NCBI GenBank assembly: GCA_947488625.1
Contig: CANKZR010000002.1
Coordinates: forward strand, 248,001 to 312,000
Source of the DNA: an uncultured Sphingomonadaceae bacterium
GTDB lineage: Bacteria > Pseudomonadota > Alphaproteobacteria > Sphingomonadales > Sphingomonadaceae
DNA: 64,000 nucleotides
Direction: 5' to 3'
The notes beneath the pieces were generated by a model. It was not told where the DNA came from. It saw only the letters and a program-made list of their open reading frames with translations, and ran no database searches. A program made the position numbers and the translations under genes. Below, one piece after another: positions 26,533 through 35,141 of the stretch (positions are counted from its first letter, which is position 1; each line of letters begins with the position of its first letter).

Positions 26533-27926
26533 TTCACATCTCCTTCGCCCGGCTGGCCCAGTTCGAAATCGCTGACCGGACGCATGGCGGGATCGTTCAT
26601 ATCGTACATCATGGCACCATCGATCCAGACCATTTCGGGCCGCGAGTAGATGGACAGGGGATCGCCGTTCCACAGCACCACGTCTGCCATCTTGCCCGCT
26701 TCCAGGCTGCCGGTCATTGCGTCAATGCCCATGGCGCGTGCGGCGTTGAGGGTGATCCAGCTGATCACGTCGGCATCGGCAATCTCTATGCCCATGCGGC
26801 GGCCATCGGCCTGTGCCTTGGCAGCTTCCTGGTTCAGGCGCTGGATACCGTTCTCGTCATCCGAATGGATCACCACGCAGGCGCCCTGGTTGTGGATGAG
26901 AGCAGCGTTCTCCGGGATGGCGTCGTAGGCTTCCATCTTGAAGCCATACCAGTCCGCCCACACCGCGCTGCACACGCCATTGTCGCGCAGCAGATCGGCG
27001 ATCTTGTAGCTTTCCACCGCGTGGTGGAAGGCGGTAACCTGATAGCCGAATTCGTCGGCCATGCTCATCACCAGTGCCATTTCGTCAGCGCGGTAGCAGT
27101 GGTTCTGGATCAGGATATCGCCATTGAGGACGCCAGCCAGCGTTTCCATCGCCAGATCGCGATCAGGTTCCTCCTCGGCCGCATATTCCTGCGCCTTGAT
27201 CCACGTTTCGCGGTTCACGGCGAAATTGCCCATGCGGGTGGAGGGCGCGCGGCCCCTGCCACCGTAGACCCGCTTGGGGTTTTCACCGCAAGCCATCTTC
27301 ATGGAATAGGGCGCGCCAGGAAATTTCATTCCCTGCACAGTGCGGCTGGGCACGTTCTTCAGGGTGACAGAGCGCCCCCCCATGAGGTTTGCCGAGCCGG
27401 GCAAAACCATGAGGCTGGTGATACCGCCGTTGGCCAGTGCCCGACTGAAGCCGGGATCCTGCGGCCAGACCGAATGTTCCGCCCACACCTCGGGCGTGGT
27501 GGGATCGGTCGCCTCGTTTCCATCGCTGTGCGCGTCCACCGAGGGGGTGGGATAGTCGCCGAGGTGCGAATGGATATCGATGATACCGGGCGTGACGAAG
27601 CGGCCCGTGCCGTCGACGCGGGTGTAACCTGCGGGAATGGCGAGGTCTGCCCCGCCAACGCCGACAACTTCGCCATCGGAGAACAGCACGACACCGTTGT
27701 CGATACGCCCGCCAGCGCCATCATAGATGGTGGCGCCCACGATAGCCGTCGGCACGCCTGGATAGGCTTCGTAGGTGGAGGCGTAGGGCTCCTCCACGCC
27801 GGATGGCGCTGCGCTGGTTGCCGGACGCTCCGAACCGGAAGCGGAAGCACATCCCGTCAGCGCCAGCGCCGCGGCGGAGAGAAATAGGGCGGACGGGCCG
27901 CCCCGGTTAAAGAAACGACCCGTCAT
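26529..27926 (-). CDS. lipoprotein amidohydrolase with intact metal site
   Basis: A 465-residue amidohydrolase. The N-terminus has a lipoprotein signal with lipobox 'LALTGC', so it should be tethered to a membrane outside the cytoplasm. Metal ligands are visible: HxH in 'PGIIDIHSHLGDY', His in 'IQNHCYRADEM', His in 'VTAFHHAVES', and Asp in 'VVIHSDDENG'. The C-terminal 'LEAGKMADVVLWNGDPLS' is typical of imidazolonepropionase-like/prolidase-like amidohydrolases. It sits between the POT transporter (4-base gap) and the degenerate paralogue (ATGA overlap). A role in cleaving peptides or cyclic amides before uptake is inferred from this context. Confidence 0.86.
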   Translation of the reverse strand: MTGRFFNRGGPSALFLSAAALALTGCASASGSERPATSAAPSGVEEPYASTYEAYPGVPTAIVGATIYDGAGGRIDNGVVLFSDGEVVGVGGADLAIPAGYTRVDGTGRFVTPGIIDIHSHLGDYPTPSVDAHSDGNEATDPTTPEVWAEHSVWPQDPGFSRALANGGITSLMVLPGSANLMGGRSVTLKNVPSRTVQGMKFPGAPYSMKMACGENPKRVYGGRGRAPSTRMGNFAVNRETWIKAQEYAAEEEPDRDLAMETLAGVLNGDILIQNHCYRADEMALVMSMADEFGYQVTAFHHAVESYKIADLLRDNGVCSAVWADWYGFKMEAYDAIPENAALIHNQGACVVIHSDDENGIQRLNQEAAKAQADGRRMGIEIADADVISWITLNAARAMGIDAMTGSLEAGKMADVVLWNGDPLSIYSRPEMVWIDGAMMYDMNDPAMRPVSDFELGQPGEGDVK

Positions 27927-27930
27927 TCAA

Positions 27931-29568
27931 TCAGCCCTTCGGTTTGGTGGTGGGGTGGAAACCTGCACCTTGCGGTTCGCCGGGCCCCTCGGCCTGACCT
28001 TCCAGATCGTCACCCACGTTGTCATCGGCCAGCGTATCGAGGTGCATCAGCTTTTTCACGAAGCGGGCGATGACGATCACGACGATACCCACGATGATCG
28101 CGACCCAGCCGATCTGCTGGTAGATCTCCAGCGTGCCTTCACGGGTCATCTCGCCATCTTCGCCGCCGGTTGCCGCGCCAATCATGCCTGCAACGAAGTT
28201 GCCGCCTGCCGTGGCGAAGAACCATGCGCCCATGATGAGCGATGCAAGATGACGCGGCGCCAGCCTGTTCATTGCGCTGAGGCCCACCGGCGAAAGGCAA
28301 AGCTCACCCGTGGTGTGGAACAGGTAGATGCCGAACAGGAAGATCACCGGAACCAGTGCATCCGCGCTGACCGTTGCCGCGCCCCAGACGAGGACGAGGA
28401 AGCCGAAGCCCAGTTGCACGAGGCCCAGGCCGAACTTTGCCGGGGTGGACGGTTCCAGCCCGCGCCTGCCCAGCCAGGTCCAGAGCCCGGCGAACACCGG
28501 AGCCAGCAGGATGATGTAGATCGGGTTGATCGACTGGAACAGCGATGCAGGAACGCCCTGCCTGTCGATATAGCGATCGGTGAACAGGTTGAGCGAACCG
28601 CCGGCCTGCTCGAACAGACCCCAGAACAGTGGCTGCAGGGCGATCAGGAACAGGATAGCGAACATGCGTTCACGCGGGTGCTTTTCCAGCTTGAACGCCT
28701 CAAGCAACACATAGCCGAGCAGGGCAATGCCGCACACCAGCATCAGACCGCCGACGACGGACTGGTACTGGATGAGAACCCACATGATAGCCACGCCCAG
28801 CACGCCGATGGCGTACATCGTCGTTTCGGTGCGCTTCGCCAGCGGACGCGGCGGTTCACCGCGGCCCAGCAACAGCGGCTTGCCGATCACGAACACGATC
28901 AGGCCCAGCAGCATGCCGATACCGGCTGCACCGAAGCCGTAGGCCCAACCCAGCGTCTGGCCGAGGTAACCGGCAATGATCGTGCCGACTGCGGCACCGA
29001 CGTTAATGCCCATGTAGAAGATGGTGTAGGCACCGTCGCGGCGGACGTCGGTGCGGGGGTACAGCTGGCCCACGATCACCGAGATGTTGGCTTTCAGAAA
29101 GCCCGAGCCCACGATGATGAAGCTGAGTGCCAGCCAGAAGATGTTGATGGTAGGATCGTTCTGTCCGCCCGTACCTTCGAACGCCATGAAGAAGTGACCC
29201 AGGGTCAGCAACACCGCGCCGAACAGAACGGCCTTGCGCTGGCCCAGGTAACGGTCGGCCAGCCAGCCACCCAGAACCGGGGTGATGTAGACGAGGCTGA
29301 CGTAGGCACCGTAGATGATGTTGGAGGAGCTGTCGTTATACAGCCAGTGCTGCGTCAGGTAGAAAATGAGCAGCGCACGCATGCCGTAGTAGGAGAAACG
29401 CTCCCACATCTCGGCAAAGAAGAGAATGTACAGGCCCTTGGGATGGCCGCCGACTTCGGGTTCCTTGCGGGTGACCGCCCAGGCACCGGCGATTAGGAAA
29501 AGCGCAAGGACGACGGAGGCGATTGCCACGATCCAGTCGCCCTCGTTCCACAAGGCCATGTCTTTCAT
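27931..29568 (-). CDS. POT-family proton-coupled oligopeptide transporter
   Basis: A 545-residue inner-membrane MFS transporter with about 14 hydrophobic segments. The proton-coupling motif ExxERFxYYG appears as 'EMWERFSYYGMRALL' near residue 53, followed by 'GGWLADRYLGQRKAV' and the family signature 'FYMGINVGAAVG'. Members import di- and tripeptides. It is the first gene of a three-gene operon with two exported amidohydrolases, which points to peptide scavenging. A GntR regulator is divergently transcribed 185 bases away. Confidence 0.94.
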   Translation of the reverse strand: MKDMALWNEGDWIVAIASVVLALFLIAGAWAVTRKEPEVGGHPKGLYILFFAEMWERFSYYGMRALLIFYLTQHWLYNDSSSNIIYGAYVSLVYITPVLGGWLADRYLGQRKAVLFGAVLLTLGHFFMAFEGTGGQNDPTINIFWLALSFIIVGSGFLKANISVIVGQLYPRTDVRRDGAYTIFYMGINVGAAVGTIIAGYLGQTLGWAYGFGAAGIGMLLGLIVFVIGKPLLLGRGEPPRPLAKRTETTMYAIGVLGVAIMWVLIQYQSVVGGLMLVCGIALLGYVLLEAFKLEKHPRERMFAILFLIALQPLFWGLFEQAGGSLNLFTDRYIDRQGVPASLFQSINPIYIILLAPVFAGLWTWLGRRGLEPSTPAKFGLGLVQLGFGFLVLVWGAATVSADALVPVIFLFGIYLFHTTGELCLSPVGLSAMNRLAPRHLASLIMGAWFFATAGGNFVAGMIGAATGGEDGEMTREGTLEIYQQIGWVAIIVGIVVIVIARFVKKLMHLDTLADDNVGDDLEGQAEGPGEPQGAGFHPTTKPKG

Positions 29569-29753
29569 TCGTACGTCCTGAAATGGTTGTTGGCTGTCCG
29601 TTCCGATCTTCGCCGGACTCGTCCCGAAAAACGGGCACCCTAGCGATTGTTTTGGCCATGTGAAGCCAAGTTACGCGTGAAACTGCCTATAGACTGCAAT
29701 TTTTCCGGACCTGCGCTTGACCTGACCCGCTGTATTATGGCACTCACTCACCT

Positions 29754-30092
29754 ATGGTCGATACCCGCCCCGTCTACCTCAGATTGCGAGAGCAGATCGC
29801 CGCTGCAATCATCGACGGCAGCTATCCGGAAGGCGAAATGCTGCCTTCGGTGCGGGCTTTCGCGGCCGCCCAGGGCGCCAATCCGCTGACCGTGGCCAAG
29901 GCCTACCAGCAATTCCAGTCCGACGGATTGATCCGCGTGCAGCGCGGCGTGGGCATGTTCGTTCGTGAAGGGGCGGCGGATCGGCTGCGCCAGACGGAAC
30001 GGGATGCCTTCCTGCAGGACGAGTGGCCCGAAATCCGCAAACGCATGGATCGCCTCGGTTTGAAGCCGACGGACCTTTGGAACCACGCCTGA
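29754..30092 (+). CDS. GntR-family regulator, YtrA-like short type
   Basis: A 112-residue repressor-type protein. The winged helix covers residues 8-72 ('PVYLRLREQIAAAIIDGSYPEGEMLPSVRAFAAAQGANPLTVAKAYQQF'), and only ~40 residues follow, as in the YtrA subfamily with its short dimerisation tail. YtrA-type regulators usually control transporters encoded nearby. Here the divergent neighbour is the POT/amidohydrolase operon, so that is the likely target. No clear operator palindrome was found by eye in the shared 185-base region. Confidence 0.85.
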   Translation: MVDTRPVYLRLREQIAAAIIDGSYPEGEMLPSVRAFAAAQGANPLTVAKAYQQFQSDGLIRVQRGVGMFVREGAADRLRQTERDAFLQDEWPEIRKRMDRLGLKPTDLWNHA

Positions 30093-30276
30093 GTTCAGTC
30101 ACTGTTTGGATATGGCGATACGCGCCAGGCGATTTATCGCAGATCACTCATTCTATCGGATGATTGCGAAATCGGTAATGATCTGGCAACTTAACATTTA
30201 GCAACGTGCTTCGGGTCTGCGCACTGGCGAAACCATGGCTGCGTATCCCGTGGCCAAATCCGAAGGGGGATATTAA

Positions 30277-30561
30277 TTGATACGGTCGGAACTTCTCCAG
30301 GCCCTTTGCGCAGACAATCCTGATCTGCGACCAGAGGAAATCGAACAGGTCGTCGATCTTTTCTTCGAAGAGATCACGCAACGCCTTGCCGAAGGAGGTC
30401 GTGTGGAATTGCGCGGCTTCGGGACTTTCTCCACGCGCGAACGCGACGCCCGCACGGGACGCAACCCGCGAACCGGCGATTCGGTAGACGTGCCAGCCAA
30501 GCGCGTGCCCTATTTCAAACCCGGCAAGGAAATGCGCGAAAGGCTGAACCCGCAAGGCTGA
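30277..30561 (+). CDS. ihfB: integration host factor beta subunit (TTG start)
   Basis: A 94-residue nucleoid DNA-bending protein. 'MIRSELLQALCADNPDL' and 'GRVELRGFGTFSTRERDARTGRNPRTGDSVDVPAKRVPYFKPGKEMRERLN' are characteristic of IHF-beta, including the intercalating proline region 'RNPRTG'. The only start fitting the family N-terminus is TTG at 30277, preceded by AAGGGGGA. A TTG start may keep expression low. A strong terminator follows 32 bases downstream, so it is likely monocistronic. Confidence 0.93.
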   Translation: MIRSELLQALCADNPDLRPEEIEQVVDLFFEEITQRLAEGGRVELRGFGTFSTRERDARTGRNPRTGDSVDVPAKRVPYFKPGKEMRERLNPQG

Positions 30562-30592
30562 TACTCGGCTTTGCAGCTGAAAACGTGCAGAC

Positions 30593-30630
30593 AAAGGGGG
30601 CGCGGGCCGCATGGCCCGGCGCCCCCTTTT
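30593..30630 (+). terminator. rho-independent terminator of ihfB
   Basis: AAAGGGGGCGCGGGCC and GGCCCGGCGCCCCC form a long GC hairpin around loop GCAT with one bulged base, followed by TTTT. It also faces the convergent gene at 30662. Confidence 0.85.
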
Positions 30631-30661
30631 GTGTTTCGAGAAGTTGCCGCCGGAAATCAGC

Positions 30662-31096
30662 CTAACGCGCGTTGTTGATCCGCGACGCCATGAAGTTGGC
30701 GGCATAACTGCGGTTGCCCGAACCCACCGCGGTGCAAGCGATGGTGGAGAGACGCTCGTTTGTCTCATAAAGCTGGCACAGCCCGCGCACTTCAACACGC
30801 CCGCCCCCACGCAGAACGACGCTTTTCACCGTTAGCCTGTTTCCCTCCCACGCCCCGCGGAATTGTATTTGCTGGCTGGTACCGCGGGTTACGAAGGCCA
30901 CGCCGCGTTGCCCTACAACGGCGCGATTGCAACTGGCCAGCACCGTGCCAGCCGCCCGTTCGCGGACGGCTTCGGGATAGAGGCATTGTCCATCGTAGGT
31001 GCCCGCTGGCAATGCATCGGCAGCGAATTGCGCAGCGAGAACGAAGGCGAGATACAGCATGGCCGTGAATATGCGCGCGAACGGCGGTCGCGGCAA
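30662..31096 (-). CDS. small exported protein of unknown function
   Basis: Up to 144 residues with an N-terminal hydrophobic signal ('MLYLAFVLAAQFAADALPAG'). The mature part contains four cysteines ('DGQCLYPE', 'LASCNRAV', 'RGLCQLYE', 'IACTAVG') that could form two disulfides, and beta-strand-like segments. The start is unclear: TTG 31096 keeps a positively charged n-region, while ATG 31060 lacks one. I do not recognise a family. It lies between the ihfB terminator and tRNA-Leu. Confidence 0.62.
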   Translation of the reverse strand: MPRPPFARIFTAMLYLAFVLAAQFAADALPAGTYDGQCLYPEAVRERAAGTVLASCNRAVVGQRGVAFVTRGTSQQIQFRGAWEGNRLTVKSVVLRGGGRVEVRGLCQLYETNERLSTIACTAVGSGNRSYAANFMASRINNAR

Positions 31097-31267
31097 ATGC
31101 GTTTACCACAATTCATCCTTGGCGCGGTAGGACACCGGTCCGGCGCGTCCTGCTCCACCGCGATCGCGTTTGCTTTTCGGGCAGTGACGCTCGAGGCCAA
31201 TTGGCAAGCGAGTGGTCAGCGGCTAGGCACCGCGCGCTGGCAGTTCGCCGAGAGGCCGGCACATGCA

Positions 31268-31353
31268 GCGGGCGTGGCGGAATGGTAGACGCCGGGGACT
31301 TAAAATCCCCTGTCCTTTGAGACGTGCGGGTTCGAGTCCCGCCGCCCGCACCA
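31268..31353 (+). tRNA. tRNA-Leu (anticodon TAA)
   Basis: The acceptor arms GCGGGCG/CGCCCGC are followed by ACCA. The anticodon arm GGGGA/TCCCC encloses CTTAAAA, giving anticodon TAA (codon TTA). A long variable arm (about 'TGTCCTTTGAGACGTG') marks a class II tRNA, as expected for leucine. The T loop TTCGAGT is present. Confidence 0.97.
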
Positions 31354-31584
31354 TAGATGTCGACGCGCTTCCAACCGCTACTGAACTTTGAGCCCACAAT
31401 GGCGAACGGCAGCGCGGCGCGTTTACGTTTCTGTGTATTCCAAACCTTGGTCGGACGAAAATATAACTCGGAGTAGACATGATTATATATCGAAAAGTCT
31501 TCTCGCGCGATGGACAGGGCAAAGCCGCTTTGCTTTAAAAAACTGAGCCGTTGGCGGTTTGCCACGGCAGCAACGGGGGGAATT

Positions 31585-32082
31585 ATGAAGAGTAAGTTCG
31601 TTATCGCTGCGGCATCAGCTTGCCTGATCGTCGCGCCTGCACAGGCGCAGAAGATTGTGCCGGGGCAGCCCATGCAAACGACCTACAACAATGGTGTATA
31701 TGGCAGTACCGTGCTGTCGCCGGGTTTTCTGCCGGACCCTGTCGACATCAGTGTGCAGGCAGGTGGACCGCTTGACGTATCCAATATCGTCAACGGATGT
31801 GATGGGTACATGACCGATCAGCCAAGCTATATCGTGAACTTTACCGCCCAGGGAACGGCACCGCTGATTTTCTCGGTAAATTCGGGCGACGATGCGACGA
31901 TCATGGTGCGATCCCCGGATGGAACGAACCATTGCGATGACGACTCCGGACAGAACGGAAACAACCCTTCGCTCGCTTTCCAGTCGCCAAGGGCCGGTGA
32001 ATACCGCGTTTGGGTCGGCCGGTACTGGAATGCCAATCCGGCTGCAGCAACGCTCCGCATCTCGGAATATTCAAGCCACTAG
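31585..32082 (+). CDS. secreted PPC-like beta-sandwich protein
   Basis: The start at ATG 31585 (MKSKFVIAAASACLIVAPAQAQ) has GGGGGG upstream and gives a clear signal peptide; the track start is 25 codons earlier. The mature ~143 residues have one possible disulfide ('NGCDGYM' and 'GTNHCDDDSG') and end with 'SPRAGEYRVWVGRYWNANPAAATLRISE'. This resembles bacterial pre-peptidase C-terminal-type beta-sandwich domains, seen on secreted proteins, but no catalytic domain is attached. An AT-rich region lies upstream and a strong terminator follows, so it is a single-gene unit. Confidence 0.72.
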   Translation: MKSKFVIAAASACLIVAPAQAQKIVPGQPMQTTYNNGVYGSTVLSPGFLPDPVDISVQAGGPLDVSNIVNGCDGYMTDQPSYIVNFTAQGTAPLIFSVNSGDDATIMVRSPDGTNHCDDDSGQNGNNPSLAFQSPRAGEYRVWVGRYWNANPAAATLRISEYSSH

Positions 32083-32107
32083 GATAGCTTTCCAGACAAG
32101 TAGAGGC

Positions 32108-32139
32108 GGGGCGTCACCACCAGTGGCGCCCCTTTTTTT
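32108..32139 (+). terminator. rho-independent terminator after the PPC-like gene
   Basis: GGGGCGTCAC pairs with GTGGCGCCCC around CCACCA-type loop sequence and is followed by a run of seven T residues. Confidence 0.88.
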
Positions 32140-32412
32140 GGCGATCCTTGCGCCGGTTGGGTTAGATGCCGAATTTGTCGAAAGTGGCCCGATACATTGT
32201 GGGGGCGGCACCTGCACAGAGCCGATCGTTCGGCAATCAGAACAGCCGACGCCGCCGGTCCGATGCGGTTTGGGCTGAACAGCCGTTAACCAATAGATGC
32301 AGGATTTTGCGCATATGCACCTATTACTTCTCGAAAGGGCGGCACGGTAAGACCTGTGCTTGTTTTACAGGGGTTTGGCCATGAAAGGCCCGCCTCGCAG
32401 TTTGGGGATCGC
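32140..32412. other. gene-free stretch before the PilZ gene
   Basis: About 270 bases between the terminator and the PilZ start hold no supported ORF. AT-rich segments near 32280-32345 could contain the PilZ promoter, but no confident -10/-35 pair was picked. Confidence 0.45.
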
Positions 32413-33072
32413 ATGCAAAACGCCTTGAAAATCGGCGCAATGCCTCACGACGCTGCCCTCACCTCGCGCAGCGAATTGGAACAGCGCCTGGCCAACCGCT
32501 ACACGCTGTTGATACGCGCGGCCAAGCTGGTCACGGAGCGAGGCGAGTACCTCTGCATAATCCGGGATGTGTCGGAGACCGGTATCAGCGTGCGAACGTT
32601 TCATCCGCTGCCCGATGCATATCGTATCCAGGTGGAATTGCAGAATGGAGACGCGCACAAGGTCGAACTGGTCTGGCAGGATGACGATCGTGCCGGCTTC
32701 CGCTTCAAGGATCAGGTCGATATCATGCGGATTATCGAAAGCCCATGCCGCTTTGCCAAGCGTGCGATCCGCCTGAACCTGGCCGCGGAGGCCCTCGTAA
32801 CCACGCTGGACGGTCGAAACGAGACAGCAACGATTACCGATTTGTCGCAACAGGGTGCGAAGATCACCTGTTCCTGCCGGCTCGCGATTGAGGAGCAGGT
32901 AAAGATCTCGGCGCCGGGCTTGCCTGAAACCCATGCCAAGGTGCGCTGGCGCAAGGACGGGGCTTACGGGCTGATCTTCGAGGATACCTACCAGTATGGC
33001 GATCTTGCCCGGATCGTGGAGCGCTTGCAGCGAACCGAGCGCGATACGCCAGTCCAGCCGCGAACCTGTTAA
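32413..33072 (+). CDS. tandem PilZ-domain protein (two predicted c-di-GMP sites)
   Basis: I use ATG 32413 (MQNALKIGAMPHD), which has TTTGGGGAT just upstream; the track begins at a GTG 19 codons earlier. The ~219-residue protein contains two PilZ domains, each with the full binding signature: 'RLANR' then 'DVSETG' in the first, and 'RFAKR' then 'DLSQQG' in the second. PilZ proteins bind cyclic di-GMP and change conformation. No effector domain or membrane segment is attached. It precedes the Glf/GtrA/polytopic glycan-type genes on the same strand by 56 bases, so it may control that locus. Confidence 0.85.
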   Translation: MQNALKIGAMPHDAALTSRSELEQRLANRYTLLIRAAKLVTERGEYLCIIRDVSETGISVRTFHPLPDAYRIQVELQNGDAHKVELVWQDDDRAGFRFKDQVDIMRIIESPCRFAKRAIRLNLAAEALVTTLDGRNETATITDLSQQGAKITCSCRLAIEEQVKISAPGLPETHAKVRWRKDGAYGLIFEDTYQYGDLARIVERLQRTERDTPVQPRTC

Positions 33073-33128
33073 CCGCCTCATAACCATTTTCCTTCACTCC
33101 CGGGCAGGACGAACAACCGGGGGCATTC

Positions 33129-34724
33129 ATGCACACTTCAAACGCTGGCAATACGGATCAGATCACGGTTGACGTGGCCATCATCGGTGCCGGGCCTGCC
33201 GGGCTGACGGCGGGATACCTGCTAACCAAACAGGGCAAGAGCGTTGCCATCATCGAGAAGGACGCAACCTACGTCGGCGGCATCAGCCGTACGGTGGAGC
33301 ACGAGGGATATCGCTTCGACATCGGTGGTCACCGCTTCTTTTCGAAAAGCGCGGCCGTGGTGGACCTGTGGAACGAGATCCTGCCCGATGATTTCATCCA
33401 GCGCCCGCGCATGAGCCGCATCTATTACGAGGGCAAGTTCTACTCCTACCCGCTCCGCGCGTTCGAGGCGTTGTGGAACCTGGGGCTGTGGCGCAGCGCC
33501 ATGTGCATGTTGAGTTATGCCAAGGCCAGGGTGTTGCCCAAGCGCGAGATACGCAGCTTCGAGGACTGGACAAGCAACCAGTTCGGCAAGAAGCTCTATT
33601 CCATCTTCTTCAAGACCTACACCGAGAAGGTGTGGGGCATGCCCTGCAACGAGATGAGCGCCGACTGGGCCGCCCAGCGTATCAAGGGTCTTTCGCTATG
33701 GGGCGCGGTGGTGGACGGGCTGAAGCGTTCGCTGGGCCTGAACAAGCTAAATGACGGCAGCGGCAAGCAGGCCAAGACCTTGCTGGAAACCTTCCGCTAC
33801 CCGCGCCTTGGCCCCGGCATGATGTGGGAAGCCGCGCGCGACAAGATCCTCGCCACCGGTAAAGGGCAGGTGGTGATGGGCCATGCGCTGGAACAGCTTG
33901 CCGCAGATGGCGAAGGCGGCTGGCGGATGGCGGCCCGCGCGGAAGACGGCAGCAAGGTGGTGATCCACGCAAGGGACACGATCAGCTCAGCCCCCATGCG
34001 CCAGCTGGCCGCGCGGATGCACCCGCTGCCCGAAACCACGCTGGAGGCGAGCAACCTGAAGTATCGCGACTTCCTGACGGTGGCACTGATGATCAGGTCG
34101 GAAGACCTGTTTCCCGACAATTGGATCTACATTCACGATTCCAAGGTGAAGGTGGGCCGCGTGCAGAACTTCCGCAGCTGGTCGCCTGAAATGGTGCCGG
34201 ACGCCGATGTTGCCTGCGTGGGGCTGGAATATTTCTGCTTCGAGGGCGACGGACTGTGGTCGATGAAAGACGACGATCTGATTGAACTCGCAAAGCGCGA
34301 GATGGACATTCTCGGCCTCGTTTCTCCCGACAAGGTGGTGGGCGGTGCCGTGGTCAGGCAGGAAAAGGCCTATCCCGTTTATGACGAGAATTACGCCGCC
34401 AACGTTGATGCCATGCGCGCCGAACTGGAAGAAAAGCACCCGACGCTGCATCTTGTGGGCCGCAACGGCATGCACCGGTACAACAACCAGGACCACGCGA
34501 TGATGACTGCCATGCTGACGGTGGAAAACATCCTTGCCGGAGAACGCATTTACGACACGTGGTGCGTGAACGAAGACGCGGAGTATCACGAAGCAGGAGA
34601 CGAGGGGGCGGAAAAATCGCTGCCCGACAGCCGCAAGCCCGTTTCATCAGATCAGGCTGCGGCGCTTGCCTCGCTGCGCGATGTGCCCGAGCGCGTGTCC
34701 GCCGATGGCAAGAAGGCCGCCTGA
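33129..34724 (+). CDS. Glf-like NAD(P)/FAD-dependent oxidoreductase
   Basis: A 531-residue flavoprotein. The N-terminal dinucleotide fold is 'VAIIGAGPAGLTAGYLL' followed by 'VAIIEKDATYVGGISRTVEHEGYRFDIGGHRFF', the pattern of UDP-galactopyranose mutase-like and protoporphyrinogen-oxidase-like enzymes. 'TYTEKVWGMPCNEMSADWAAQRIKG' and 'GRNGMHRYNNQDHAMMTA' are later landmarks, the last near the FAD. The exact reaction is uncertain; its partners suggest a sugar-nucleotide or lipid-linked glycan substrate. GtrA follows after three bases. Confidence 0.82.
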   Translation: MHTSNAGNTDQITVDVAIIGAGPAGLTAGYLLTKQGKSVAIIEKDATYVGGISRTVEHEGYRFDIGGHRFFSKSAAVVDLWNEILPDDFIQRPRMSRIYYEGKFYSYPLRAFEALWNLGLWRSAMCMLSYAKARVLPKREIRSFEDWTSNQFGKKLYSIFFKTYTEKVWGMPCNEMSADWAAQRIKGLSLWGAVVDGLKRSLGLNKLNDGSGKQAKTLLETFRYPRLGPGMMWEAARDKILATGKGQVVMGHALEQLAADGEGGWRMAARAEDGSKVVIHARDTISSAPMRQLAARMHPLPETTLEASNLKYRDFLTVALMIRSEDLFPDNWIYIHDSKVKVGRVQNFRSWSPEMVPDADVACVGLEYFCFEGDGLWSMKDDDLIELAKREMDILGLVSPDKVVGGAVVRQEKAYPVYDENYAANVDAMRAELEEKHPTLHLVGRNGMHRYNNQDHAMMTAMLTVENILAGERIYDTWCVNEDAEYHEAGDEGAEKSLPDSRKPVSSDQAAALASLRDVPERVSADGKKAA

Positions 34725-34727
34725 CGC

Positions 34728-35129
34728 GTGACTGCGGTGATTTCCCGGCTCACCGATATCCGTCTGGTCCGCTACCTGCTCGCCAGCATCGGTGCGCTGG
34801 CGGTGGACGTTGGCGCGTTCCTTGCGCTGCTGTCGCTGGGCATGTGGGCCGCCGGTGCCTCCGCCATTGGCTATTGCCTTGGCATAGCTGCCCACTGGGT
34901 GTTGAGCAGCCGCGCGGTGTTCATCGGCAATGTCGCTTCGCGTGGCGCCGCCCGCACGCGGCAAAAGGCGCTGTTCGTCATATCCGCGCTGGTGGGCCTG
35001 GGCCTTACCACCGCCATCGTCTGGGCAGGCGACGCCAGCGGGTTCGATCCGCGTCTTGCCAAGATCGTCGCCATCGGCGTCAGCTTCATTTCCACGTGGC
35101 TCCTGCGCAGCCGCGTTGTTTTCCGTTAG
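34728..35129 (+). CDS. GtrA-family membrane protein
   Basis: A 133-residue protein with four hydrophobic helices and the GtrA/DPMS-like pattern: 'RYLLASIGALAVDVGAFLALL', 'IGYCLGIAAHWVLSSRAVF', and a final 'ISTWLLRSRVVFR'. GtrA proteins help move lipid-linked sugars across the inner membrane. It starts at GTG 34728, three bases after the Glf-like gene, and 12 bases before the next GTG. The three genes form one tight operon. Confidence 0.88.
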   Translation: MTAVISRLTDIRLVRYLLASIGALAVDVGAFLALLSLGMWAAGASAIGYCLGIAAHWVLSSRAVFIGNVASRGAARTRQKALFVISALVGLGLTTAIVWAGDASGFDPRLAKIVAIGVSFISTWLLRSRVVFR

Positions 35130-35141
35130 GACCTGTTCCCG

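Noticed and set aside
27955-29496. 513-residue plus-strand ORF
   Set aside because: Shadow of the POT transporter; His/Gln/Asp-rich composition is the usual antisense of a membrane protein.
33062-33090. CtrA-like TTAA-N7-ATAA before the Glf-like gene
   Set aside because: It has a mismatch in the core of the second half-site and overlaps the PilZ stop; too weak to call.
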